44,126 bases of DNA, from assembly GCA_013286575.1 (NCBI GenBank), contig JABDFL010000006.1, positions 793-44,918 of the forward strand. Reading direction: 5' to 3'. Each line of letters opens with the position of its first letter. The first letter of the stretch is position 1. Below the pieces are notes generated by a model, which was given only the letters and a program-made list of their open reading frames with translations, was not told where the DNA came from and did not search any database. The translations under genes and the position numbers were made by a program. This DNA is from Candidatus Omnitrophota bacterium (GTDB lineage Bacteria; Omnitrophota; Gorgyraeia; Zapsychrales; Fredricksoniimonadaceae). Shown in pieces: positions 17,486 to 27,018 of this stretch.

Positions 17486-18925
17486 TTACATTTTTGTAAT
17501 CTTGGAGAACTGCTGGAGAGGGATTTTAACGATAAAACTGCTGCCTTGGGCTGGCGAGCTTTCGACGCTGATGCTGCCTCCCATGGATAAAACCATGGAC
17601 TTAACAAAACTTAAACCCAATCCATGGCCGGGAGTTGAACGGCTGGATTCTACCCGGTAAAACTTCTCGAATATACGCGCCTGGGAATCTTCGGCTATGC
17701 CAATACCCGTATCTTTCACTAAAATAACCGCCTCACCTTTGTCCTCTCTGACTTCGAGACGAATGCTTCCCCTGCTTTCAGTAAATTTAATGGCATTATC
17801 CAAAAGATTGGCAATGACTCTCTGCAAACGTGACGCATCCGCCAAAACAACAATCGGATGCAATGGGCCTTTAAATTCTAAACTGATCCCTTTGTCTTGG
17901 GCTACGGGTAAGAATATTTCATATCCTTGACGGGCAAGAGCGACAACATCAATGGATGCCTGGTCAGGCTTCTTCAAACCGGCATCAGCCTCGGCCATCT
18001 CCAGCATCGTGTTTATCATTTGCGCCAGCCTGTCGCATTCTTCCACAATAGTGCCGACGGATTCCCGGTATTGTTCGATGTCCTTCTTGCCTAAGGTCGA
18101 CTCTGCCAGGCCCCGTATGCGCGTCAAGGGAGTGCGCAGGTCATGCGCAATATTATCAGTCACCTCTTTGAGGCCCGTCATCAACTGCTCAATGCGGTCG
18201 AGCATATAATTAAAAGTTTCTGCCAAATCTTCGATCTCTTCTCCCTCATTGCCCAACGCAACTCTACGCTTGATATCCCCCTGCCCGATATTCCAGGCTG
18301 TTGAGGTTATGCGTCGAACACCCTTCATCGATTTTTGCGCTTCTATCCAGCTTAAAATAATACCGCATAATAACAAAATAAAGACCGACCCTAAAAACAC
18401 CTTGCTGTAAATCTTTGCTAATTCCTCTTCATCCTTCATGGGCCTGCCAATTTGCACAACATACCTGCCTTCATCAACCCATTGTGAAAGGATGCGTATT
18501 TGATAAGGCCTGTCTCGGGGAGAGAGTGTGTGAAAGCCGGCCTGGCCCTCTGCTGCCATTGATGCCCACCGGCTTAATATGGGAAAATTCAAACAAGGCC
18601 ATTTCAAGGGATCAGAGGTAACAACGATATTCAACTGGGGGGTCAACATTCTGTAAAAAATCCTGTTGGTCCCTTCTTCTTCTATCCCTTCACGGATGTC
18701 CAATTTGACCTGGTCCAGGCCCTGGGATAGAAATTCTTTGTCAATCTTGTCTGTCGCGGCCGATAATTCACGGTCAACAACGTGTACCAGGCTCGCCACC
18801 AAAATCTTATAGCTGATGAAGAATATGATAATTAAGGAAAGGACAAACAAGATGGCATACCAGAGAGTGAGACGAAAAGCAAAGGTACCCAAGAGGCTAT
18901 TCTTTTTCTTCAATGACATAACCAA
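17486..18925 (-). CDS. HAMP-domain sensor histidine kinase
   Basis: NIAHDLRTPLTRIRGLAES (H box), NLLDNAIKFTE (N box), VKDTGIGI, HGLGLSFVKSM. Confidence 0.93.
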   Translation of the reverse strand: MVMSLKKKNSLLGTFAFRLTLWYAILFVLSLIIIFFISYKILVASLVHVVDRELSAATDKIDKEFLSQGLDQVKLDIREGIEEEGTNRIFYRMLTPQLNIVVTSDPLKWPCLNFPILSRWASMAAEGQAGFHTLSPRDRPYQIRILSQWVDEGRYVVQIGRPMKDEEELAKIYSKVFLGSVFILLLCGIILSWIEAQKSMKGVRRITSTAWNIGQGDIKRRVALGNEGEEIEDLAETFNYMLDRIEQLMTGLKEVTDNIAHDLRTPLTRIRGLAESTLGKKDIEQYRESVGTIVEECDRLAQMINTMLEMAEADAGLKKPDQASIDVVALARQGYEIFLPVAQDKGISLEFKGPLHPIVVLADASRLQRVIANLLDNAIKFTESRGSIRLEVREDKGEAVILVKDTGIGIAEDSQARIFEKFYRVESSRSTPGHGLGLSFVKSMVLSMGGSISVESSPAQGSSFIVKIPLQQFSKITKM

Positions 18926-19574
18926 AGCCTCTGACCGTATGGAGCAGTTTTCTTTTGAAAGAACGGTCGATTTTATCCCTTAACCGGCACACGCGCGCTT
19001 CGATGATATTGGTTTGCGGATCGAAATTATAGTCCCAGACATGTTCCATGATCATGGTCTTTGAAACCACCCTGCCGGCATTGCGCATAAGGTATTCCAA
19101 GAGGACAAACTCGCCTTGCTGCAGGATTATTTCTTTTTGCCCCCGGAAGACTTTACGGCCCAGCATATCGAGCTTAAGGTCAGCTATTTCTAAGGTGGTG
19201 GTCTCTGGATTTAAACTGGTCCTGCGGATAATGGCTTGGACTCTTGCTAAAAGTTCTGTGAAAGCAAAGGGTTTGACAAGGTAATCGTCCCCTCCTGCCT
19301 GTAACCCTTTGACTTTGTCGTCGACAGAATTCCTGGCGCTCAACACAATGACCGGAGTCAAAATCTTTTTTTGCCGCAAACGGTTGATTAAACTCAAACC
19401 ATCGAGTTTAGGCAACATGATGTCCACAATAGCAAGATCATGATCTTCCTCTGTCGCAAAATGCAAGCCATCCTCGCCATTGGCCGCATGATTAACAGTG
19501 TATCCCGCCTGCTTTAAGCCTTTAAGGATGAACGATGCTATCTGATCATCATCTTCGACTAAAAGGATTTTCAT
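18897..19574 (-). CDS. OmpR-family response regulator
   Basis: MKILLVEDDDQIASFILKGLK, DLAIVDIMLPKLDGL, GGDDYLVKPF; winged-helix C-terminus. Confidence 0.95.
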   Translation of the reverse strand: MKILLVEDDDQIASFILKGLKQAGYTVNHAANGEDGLHFATEEDHDLAIVDIMLPKLDGLSLINRLRQKKILTPVIVLSARNSVDDKVKGLQAGGDDYLVKPFAFTELLARVQAIIRRTSLNPETTTLEIADLKLDMLGRKVFRGQKEIILQQGEFVLLEYLMRNAGRVVSKTMIMEHVWDYNFDPQTNIIEARVCRLRDKIDRSFKRKLLHTVRGFGYVIEEKE

Positions 19575-19578
19575 CTTC

Positions 19579-19974
19579 CTATCGCTTTTCCCTTATAAAA
19601 AGAGGCAAGGATGCTTCGTTCCTGCCATCGACAGCCAAATCAATGGAATATTCGCCATAGTTGTCCAGTTTCAACATTTGAAGATTCAGCACCAGATTGG
19701 CTGACCCTGACCTTTGATCATCGGGGAAATTGATATTGATCTTGCCGTCCGCTGTCGGAATGAGGTGTTTGCCGTCCAAATCAACAAAATTGACAGAGAC
19801 CCTGTGTTCCCCTCTTTCCATATTCTGAAATCTGATCCTTAAGGCTATTGAGCATTGAGGATAGACCGCAGGCATATTGGCCATCCAAATCGTGTCAAAT
19901 GCGCCAAGCACGCTTAATTTCCCCGCCACATCAACCGTTGCCGCATCACATAAAGAAAACACTTCTATATTCAT
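19579..19974 (-). CDS. DUF6941-like protein
   Basis: MNIEVFSLCDAATVDVAGKLSVLGAFDTIWMANMPAVYPQCSIALRIRF; start at MNIEV with AAGGAAG upstream. Confidence 0.7.
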   Translation of the reverse strand: MNIEVFSLCDAATVDVAGKLSVLGAFDTIWMANMPAVYPQCSIALRIRFQNMERGEHRVSVNFVDLDGKHLIPTADGKININFPDDQRSGSANLVLNLQMLKLDNYGEYSIDLAVDGRNEASLPLFIREKR

Positions 19975-20076
19975 ATTTTTAAGCTTCCTTGCCCTTTCCC
20001 TGCCTGCCTTGACAGACACCTAACTATATGGCACACTTTGAACGTAGGCAGTTAAAACACCTTGGAGGGGTTCAAA

Positions 20077-20262
20077 ATGACACCACATTCATTGGCTGCT
20101 AAAACAAACCGTAAACTGAAATACATCCGTTTTAAAACCTATCGCAGTATTAAAACCGCATCGCATCGATTAAAAACTTTCTTTTTTGATCCCAATGATA
20201 TAGCCCCCGGTGATGACTTCCCTATCGGGCCATTAATGTTCTTAGAGCCAAAAAGCAAATAA
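20077..20262 (+). CDS. Small basic hypothetical protein
   Basis: MTPHSLAAKTNRKLKYIRFKTYRSIKTASHRLKTFFFDPNDIAPGDDFPIGPLMFLEPKSK preceded by ggagggg RBS. Confidence 0.5.
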   Translation: MTPHSLAAKTNRKLKYIRFKTYRSIKTASHRLKTFFFDPNDIAPGDDFPIGPLMFLEPKSK

Positions 20263-20280
20263 CCGCCAGGAATAGTTTTC

Positions 20281-20316
20281 AAAAAAGGGGGGCAGTATAT
20301 ACTGTCCTCTTTTTTA
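20281..20316. terminator. GGGGACAGT-family inverted repeat copy 2 / terminator
   Basis: aaaaaaggggggcagtatatactgtcctctttttta. Confidence 0.7.
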
Positions 20317-20709
20317 TAAGCGCAAAAAATCACTCGGTGAAAGTATTTTAACCTTCTTAAAATGTTTTAAAGTCAAAAGATCGCTGTCTCCTGAAACAAT
20401 ATAATCTGCCTTTGCACACACCGCACATTCAAGAATGCGATTATCATCAGGGTCATCTTTAATAACATTGATCTTTTCTGTCACAATCACAAGTTCAGTA
20501 ATTTCAGAAAGTTCATGAATGGTCTGCTGGATAAAAGATACCGGCGCCCGAAACTTCTTACTGACTAAAACTTCAGCCAGTTCTTTAAGAATGTCCTGAG
20601 AGATAACAATTTTTATTTTTCCGGATATCCCCATTTCCAAAACATCACGGCTTTTGCCGCCGAACATAATCGCCGAAATAAGGACATTTGTGTCTAAGAC
20701 AACCTTCAC
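20314..20709 (-). CDS. PIN-domain putative toxin
   Basis: MKVVLDTNVLISAIMFGG...DPDDNRILECAVCAKADYIVSGDSDLL: conserved acidic PIN residues. Confidence 0.9.
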   Translation of the reverse strand: MKVVLDTNVLISAIMFGGKSRDVLEMGISGKIKIVISQDILKELAEVLVSKKFRAPVSFIQQTIHELSEITELVIVTEKINVIKDDPDDNRILECAVCAKADYIVSGDSDLLTLKHFKKVKILSPSDFLRL

Positions 20710-20712
20710 AGG

Positions 20713-20955
20713 CTAGGCTTTCCTGCGGCGATAACTGGAAATCGCATCGGTGACATCTTTTTCTTTCAGGCCAAGGCTTTTAATATGTTTTGCAGCTGTT
20801 TGAAAAATCCCTTTCCAGGTGCGCTTGCGAAGTATGTACGCACGCGCCGCCTCCCTGATAAATTCCGACCGGGTGCGTGCTTCCTCATGACTGACCGCAT
20901 CAATGTCTTTTAAAAGCTCATCCGAAAAAGAAATATTAACTGTCTGTGTTTTCAT
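20713..20955 (-). CDS. Ribbon-helix-helix (CopG-type) antitoxin
   Basis: TQTVNISFSDELLKDIDAVSHEEARTRSEFIREAARAYI. Confidence 0.88.
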   Translation of the reverse strand: MKTQTVNISFSDELLKDIDAVSHEEARTRSEFIREAARAYILRKRTWKGIFQTAAKHIKSLGLKEKDVTDAISSYRRRKA

Positions 20956-20976
20956 GATTTTACCTCCACTACAAGT

Positions 20977-20995
20977 ATATACAAAGTTTGTATAT
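20977..20995. promoter_or_regulatory. 19-bp palindromic operator between -35 and -10 of the TA promoter
   Basis: atatacaaagtttgtatat; - strand TTGCCT-17-TATACT. Confidence 0.65.
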
Positions 20996-21014
20996 TAGGC
21001 AAGATTTTTGAGGC

Positions 21015-21049
21015 AAAAAGGGGACAATGTATACTGCCCCCTTTTTTTA
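21015..21049. terminator. GGGGACAGT-family inverted repeat copy 3 / terminator
   Basis: aaaaaggggacaatgtatactgccccctttttttat. Confidence 0.7.
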
Positions 21050-21469
21050 TACCAGTTTTGCATCCATGGTGATTTTGGCGTTCAGTAGCCTTGAAATGGG
21101 GCAACCTGCCTTGGCGGCATTGGCCGCTTTTTCAAAAGAAGCCTGGTCTGCGCCCGGGACCTTGGCCCTGACCTCCAGATTCACCTCAGTGACTGTCCAT
21201 CCCTGTTCAAGCTTCTCAAAATTCACTGTTGCTGAAGTTTCGATCTTGTCCGCCTTCAAGCCTGCATTACCCAACTGAACCGATAAGGCCATGGAAAAAC
21301 AGCCTGCATGGGCCGCACCGATAAGCTCTTCGGGATTTGTCCCCTTCCCGCCTTCAAAACGGCTTACAAATCCGTAAGGTGCATTAGAAAGCACCCCGCT
21401 TTCGGTCGAAATACTCCCCAATCCCGACTTCAAATCTCCCATCCATACTGCCGAAGCTTTCTTTTTCAT
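21047..21469 (-). CDS. OsmC/Ohr family protein (OsmC-type peroxidase)
   Basis: GTNPEELIGAAHAGCFSMALS...VTEVNLEVRAKVPGAD...GCPISRLLNAKITMDAKL. Confidence 0.92.
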   Translation of the reverse strand: MKKKASAVWMGDLKSGLGSISTESGVLSNAPYGFVSRFEGGKGTNPEELIGAAHAGCFSMALSVQLGNAGLKADKIETSATVNFEKLEQGWTVTEVNLEVRAKVPGADQASFEKAANAAKAGCPISRLLNAKITMDAKLV

Positions 21470-21537
21470 GACGATCTCCTTAAGATGATGAATGCGTTTC
21501 CCTCGCTGCTCTTACTGCTTTATCCGTAATCCCTCCC

Positions 21538-21723
21538 TTACTTTGAAGCTTTAAACATCCATAGGGATAGCAACAATAGCAATATAGTGACGCCAAAACT
21601 AAGCCAAATAGGAAGAGCGTACCCTGCAATTGTTACATCAAACTTCAAAATCACCCTTAGAAGATGAATAACACCTACTATAAGAAAAATCGTCCCTGCA
21701 ACTCTTAGCGCTGTATCTTTCAT
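21538..21723 (-). CDS. Small two-TM hypothetical protein
   Basis: MKDTALRVAGTIFLIVGVIHLLRVILKFDVTIAGYALPIWLSFGVTILLLLLSLWMFKASK. Confidence 0.65.
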   Translation of the reverse strand: MKDTALRVAGTIFLIVGVIHLLRVILKFDVTIAGYALPIWLSFGVTILLLLLSLWMFKASK

Positions 21724-21782
21724 TTGTCCCTCCTAACGGCCGCAGGTCCTATCTCGGCCTTAAAAGTAAAGTATAATTGCGT

Positions 21783-21977
21783 GTCTATTCGGCCATTGTG
21801 TTTTCTTCGAAGGTAGTAGAAGGCTGCTTGGGCATGGTCCGCGAACGTTCAGTTCGACACCAAGCCAACCCCCAATGTCGAGCAAGCAACAGGGAATCTG
21901 CAGCCTGGGTACTAGCGATGCCGCACCGCAGGGTGCGGCGAGCGTGCCTGAGAAGAGAACACAATGGCCGAATAGAC
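21783..21977. repeat. ~195-bp element with 26-bp terminal inverted repeats and internal hairpins (MITE-like or structured RNA)
   Basis: gtctattcggccattgtgttttcttc (21783-21808) vs gaagagaacacaatggccgaatagac (21952-21977), 25/26 complementary; internal stems GCCGCACC-GCAG-GGTGCGGC and CGAAC/GTTCG. Confidence 0.75.
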
Positions 21978-22022
21978 CTGCTATGGCAAATAGTAGCATG
22001 CAAGGTAGAAAACGGTCAATCC

Positions 22023-22601
22023 CTATTCTTCCATGAGACGTTTTTTGTCGTAGATCATGCTGTCGCGGGAGTATTCGGCGATTTTGAGATTGCCGGTGTC
22101 CATGCGGATGGCGTCTTCGGGGCAGACTTCCACACAAAAGCCGCAGTAAACGCATTTGCCTAAGTCCAGGATGAACTCAGAAGGGTATTTTTCGATATTG
22201 GGATCAGGGTGTTCAGCCGCGGTGATTTCGATGCATCTGGCCGGACAGACCGTCTCACACATCATGCACGCCACACATCGGGGAGAGCCGTCTTCGCGCT
22301 TGGTCAGGCGATGGCGGGTCCTTAAACGTGAGGACAAAGGCCGCGGCATTTCCGGGTACTGGTACGTAACAGCGCCTTTAGTGCCCTTGGCTATGCCAAA
22401 CAGATGAAGGATGTGAAAGGTCACATTGTAAAAGAAATGTTTGGAGGTCAAATAAATGCCGCTGATCAGCATCGGGAGATAGGTGTTTTCCCACCAGTTT
22501 AATTCCCGTCGGTTGGATTGCTTCCACGAACGCTTCATTTGGGAAACACGCAATGCGGCAAAAGGGCCTTTGGGATCAAAATATTTGTCCAGATTTTCCA
22601 T
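22023..22601 (-). CDS. nuoI: NADH-quinone oxidoreductase subunit I (2x 4Fe-4S ferredoxin)
   Basis: CVACMMCETVCPARCIEI ... CVYCGFCVEVCPEDAIRM. Confidence 0.95.
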   Translation of the reverse strand: MENLDKYFDPKGPFAALRVSQMKRSWKQSNRRELNWWENTYLPMLISGIYLTSKHFFYNVTFHILHLFGIAKGTKGAVTYQYPEMPRPLSSRLRTRHRLTKREDGSPRCVACMMCETVCPARCIEITAAEHPDPNIEKYPSEFILDLGKCVYCGFCVEVCPEDAIRMDTGNLKIAEYSRDSMIYDKKRLMEE

Positions 22602-22607
22602 ATTTTT

Positions 22608-23689
<1,082 letters not shown>

Positions 23690-23693
<4 letters not shown>

Positions 23694-25276
23694 GATTTTA
23701 ATATCATCCCTTTATCAGAAATTTTTTCGTATGTCATTTCGGAAAACGAAGGTATCGTTGCTGCAATGTCCTTGAATATTTCCTGTGAATGCTGGTACGC
23801 TAACGGTGTGCCCAATTTAGCGCTAAGTAGCGCGATAATTTCCCAATCGCCTTTGGACTCGCCTAAAGGCAAAAATGCCGGCCAGATCCTCTGGACTTTA
23901 TTTTGACAATTGGTAAAGGTCCCTTCTTTTTCAGCATAAACGCTGCTGGGAAGGTTCAAATGGGCATAGCCGCAAGTCTCGTTGACATTGCTGCCCTGAT
24001 ACACAAAAAGTTTGACCTTCTTGGCGATTTGCGCGACTGTTTCTTTACCAAAAAGTTTGACCAGATCATGGCCAAAAACATACAGGATATCAATCTCCCC
24101 GGCTTTGGCGCGGGCCACAATCTGCTGAACATCTGCATCTGCCTGCAAAATATTCACGGCCCCTGCGGTATTGGGGTTCTTGTCTGCTTTAATAAGGAAA
24201 TCATCACTGTCACCCGGCTTTTCAGGCACTTTAAAATCCAGCTGTGCGCCTTTAAGGGTCTCTTTGAAGAATTTACGGATGACAAAAAGATCTTCATTAG
24301 TCAATTGCGCGGACGCTAAAACACCGATCCTGTTGGTTTGCTTAGCATCCTGTAGCAGCTTAATGCTTTGGGCAACGATGCCGGCGGCCTGGTCCCATGA
24401 GATCAAAGCATCTTTAAGCTGCGGATGCTGGATCCTGTTCTCATCAATAAAACGGTAATTATAACGGCCCTTATCGCAGATCCAATAATCGTTGACCTCG
24501 GGATTAAGACGGGGTTTCAAACGCATGACGCGCGCTTTCTTGTGCTGGTGCGGCCGCATCTTGTCCCACTCGACGGTAATGTTGCAGCCCATGCTGCAGC
24601 CGGGGCAGACTGATTTTGTCTGCGCTAAATACCAGACCCTGCATTTGAAACGGAAATCCGTATCCGTCAAAGCGCCGACCGGGCAGATGTCAACGACATT
24701 GCCGGAATAGCTATTATCTAATTTTTTACCGGGATAAACGTCCAGTTGTGAATGGTCCCCGCGGCTAAAGACACCGAATTCGCTGGTCTTGGTGATTGTA
24801 TCCGCAAAACGCACACAGCGGGTGCAAAGGATGCAGCGTTCCTGGTCGAGCATGACAGTGGGCCCGATGGAAAAAGCCTTCTTTTCTTTTTTGACCTTCA
24901 CCTCGGAGAGACGGCTGTCGTACTGGCCATGCTCCATGTAATAATCCTGCAGTTTGCATTCCCCTGCCTGGTCGCAGACCGGGCAATCCACCGGATGATT
25001 GACCAACAAAAATTCCAATACGGTTTTACGGACTTCCAAAACTTTAGGGGAATTGGTCTTCACCACCATCCCGTCAGCCACCGGCGTGTAACAGGCGATC
25101 TGGAGTTTGGGTTGTTTCTCGACTTCCACCATGCAAATGCGGCAATTGCCGGAAACAGGCAAGGCCGGATGATAGCAGTAACGGGGAATATCAATCCCCA
25201 GTTTGTCTGCGGCCTGGATGATCGTTGTCCCTGCAGGGACTTCTACTTGTTTTCCGTCGATAGTTAAATTGGGCAT
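23690..25276 (-). CDS. nuoG: NADH-quinone oxidoreductase subunit G
   Basis: [2Fe-2S] GNCRICMVEVEK; CPVCDQAGECKLQDYYMEHG; CILCTRCVRF; CPGCSMGCNI. Confidence 0.95.
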
Positions 25277-25293
25277 ATGGTGCTTTCCATAAT

Positions 25294-26550
25294 TTATGCT
25301 ACGTGCGCGGGCTGAAGTTTAGCTTCAAACTCACTGCGAAATTTACTGACATAAGAGCCGACCGACATTGAAACAGCGTCCCCGAAAGCGCAGATCGTGT
25401 TGCCCCCGATATTATTCACGATCCCGGGGAGATTGTTTAGATCATGCGGCCGCGCGTGGCCGAGATAAACTTTTTTGACCTGGCGGTACACCCATCCGCT
25501 GCCTTCACGGCAGGGCGAACACTGCCCGCAGGATTCATGCGCGAAAAACCGCGCCGCCACCATCGCGGCCCAGACCATGTCAGTCGTATCATCCATGACG
25601 ATAATACCGCCGGAGCCGGCCATGGAACCAATGGCTTTAAGCGAATCAAAATCCATTTTCACGTCAATTTGATCAGGGGTCAGGATCGGCGCTGAAATGC
25701 CGCCGGGGATCACGGCTTTAAGCTTGCGGCCATTAGGGATGCCGCCGGCATGGTCATAAATAAGTTCCCTCAGGGTTGTTCCGTTGGGAAGCTCATAAAC
25801 GCCGGGCCGGGCCACATGCCCGCTGACACAGAAAAGACGGTTTCCGCCGTTTTTCTCACTGCCCAATTTGGCAAACCATTCGGCACCTTTGTTGATGATC
25901 GGCGGCACGCAGGCAATGGTTTCCACGTTATTGATAACAGTGGGGCAATTAAATAAGCCGACCACCGCCGGAAAAGGCGGTTTAAGCCGCGGAAAACCTT
26001 TTTTCCCCTCAAGGGACTCCAACAGCGCTGTTTCCTCGCCGCAGATATAGGCGCCGGCGCCGGGATGGACAACCACATCAATATCAAAACCGCTGCCCAT
26101 GATCCCTTTGCCCAAATATTTCCCTTTATACGCCTCATCAACCGCAGCCTGCACCCTCTCCAGGGATTTGGTGTACTCTCCGCGGATATAAATATAGGCC
26201 TTATGGCTTCCAATGGCGAAGCAGGTGATGATAATCCCCTCGAGAAGAGCATGAGGGTCTTGTTCAAAAATGTATTTGTCTTTAAATGTGCCCGGCTCTC
26301 CCTCGTCCCCGTTGATGACCAGATATTTGGGCTTTGGATTGGCCGCCGGGATAAAGCTCCATTTGGTGCCTGTCGGGAACCCCGCGCCGCCAAGCCCGCG
26401 CAGATTGGATTTCTTGACCTCGTCAATGACAGCGGCCGGTGTCATCTGAGTGATCGCACGGCGGGCAGCCTCGTAGCCATTATCTTTTAGATAATTTTCA
26501 AGGTGATGGGAATCAGGCTGGCCAAAATGGCGTGAGACGATTTTTTCCAT
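25294..26550 (-). CDS. nuoF: NADH-quinone oxidoreductase subunit F
   Basis: NLRGLGGAGFPTGTKWSF, NGDEGEPGTFKDK, GAGAYICGEETALLESLEGK, ESCGQCSPCREG. Confidence 0.97.
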   Translation of the reverse strand: MEKIVSRHFGQPDSHHLENYLKDNGYEAARRAITQMTPAAVIDEVKKSNLRGLGGAGFPTGTKWSFIPAANPKPKYLVINGDEGEPGTFKDKYIFEQDPHALLEGIIITCFAIGSHKAYIYIRGEYTKSLERVQAAVDEAYKGKYLGKGIMGSGFDIDVVVHPGAGAYICGEETALLESLEGKKGFPRLKPPFPAVVGLFNCPTVINNVETIACVPPIINKGAEWFAKLGSEKNGGNRLFCVSGHVARPGVYELPNGTTLRELIYDHAGGIPNGRKLKAVIPGGISAPILTPDQIDVKMDFDSLKAIGSMAGSGGIIVMDDTTDMVWAAMVAARFFAHESCGQCSPCREGSGWVYRQVKKVYLGHARPHDLNNLPGIVNNIGGNTICAFGDAVSMSVGSYVSKFRSEFEAKLQPAHVA

Positions 26551-27017
26551 TATTTATTCTTCTCGATCAGTTCGTCGATTTTCTTTTTGTCTAAAAGACC
26601 TCTGTACTCCCGGTCATTATACTGCATTACCGGCGCGATTTCGCAGGCCCCCAGGCATTCGACGACATTCAAAGTAAATTTACCATCCGGCGTTGTTTCA
26701 CCCGGTTTAATGCTTAACCGCTGCTCAATATGTCCAATGATATCCTCAGCCCCGCGCAAGGCGCAGGCGGTCGTCTGGCAGACTGAAAAATGGCATTTGC
26801 CCAATTTTTTCTGGTGGAACAAATGGTAAAAAGAAACAACTTCATGGACATGCACCACCGGAATGCCTAAATAATCAGCCAGGTCCTTTTCTGTTTCAGG
26901 CGTGACCAATCCTTCTTTTTCCTGGACACAGTGCAAAAGCGGCAAAAGTGCGGCGCGCTTTTGCTCGTACTTGTTGGTGATCTTATCCAGCTCCTGTTTG
27001 TATTCTGCGCTAAACAT
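26550..27017 (-). CDS. nuoE: NADH-quinone oxidoreductase subunit E
   Basis: VHEVVSFYHLFHQKKLGKCHFSVCQTTACALRGAEDI; VECLGACEIAPVMQYND. Confidence 0.95.
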   Translation of the reverse strand: MFSAEYKQELDKITNKYEQKRAALLPLLHCVQEKEGLVTPETEKDLADYLGIPVVHVHEVVSFYHLFHQKKLGKCHFSVCQTTACALRGAEDIIGHIEQRLSIKPGETTPDGKFTLNVVECLGACEIAPVMQYNDREYRGLLDKKKIDELIEKNK

Positions 27018-27018
27018 T

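Noticed and set aside
21760-22163. Overlapping ORFs of 131, 128 and 72 aa on both strands
   Set aside because: They run through the terminal-inverted-repeat element and the nuoI 3' end; no RBS and composition atypical. Better explained as a structured non-coding element.
24752-25267. 171-aa + strand ORF antisense to nuoG
   Set aside because: Lies over the conserved nuoG N-terminal Fe-S region; no recognisable protein motifs.
25770-26426. 218-aa alternative-frame ORF within nuoF
   Set aside because: Shadow frame of a highly conserved gene, Pro/Arg/Ser-rich translation.
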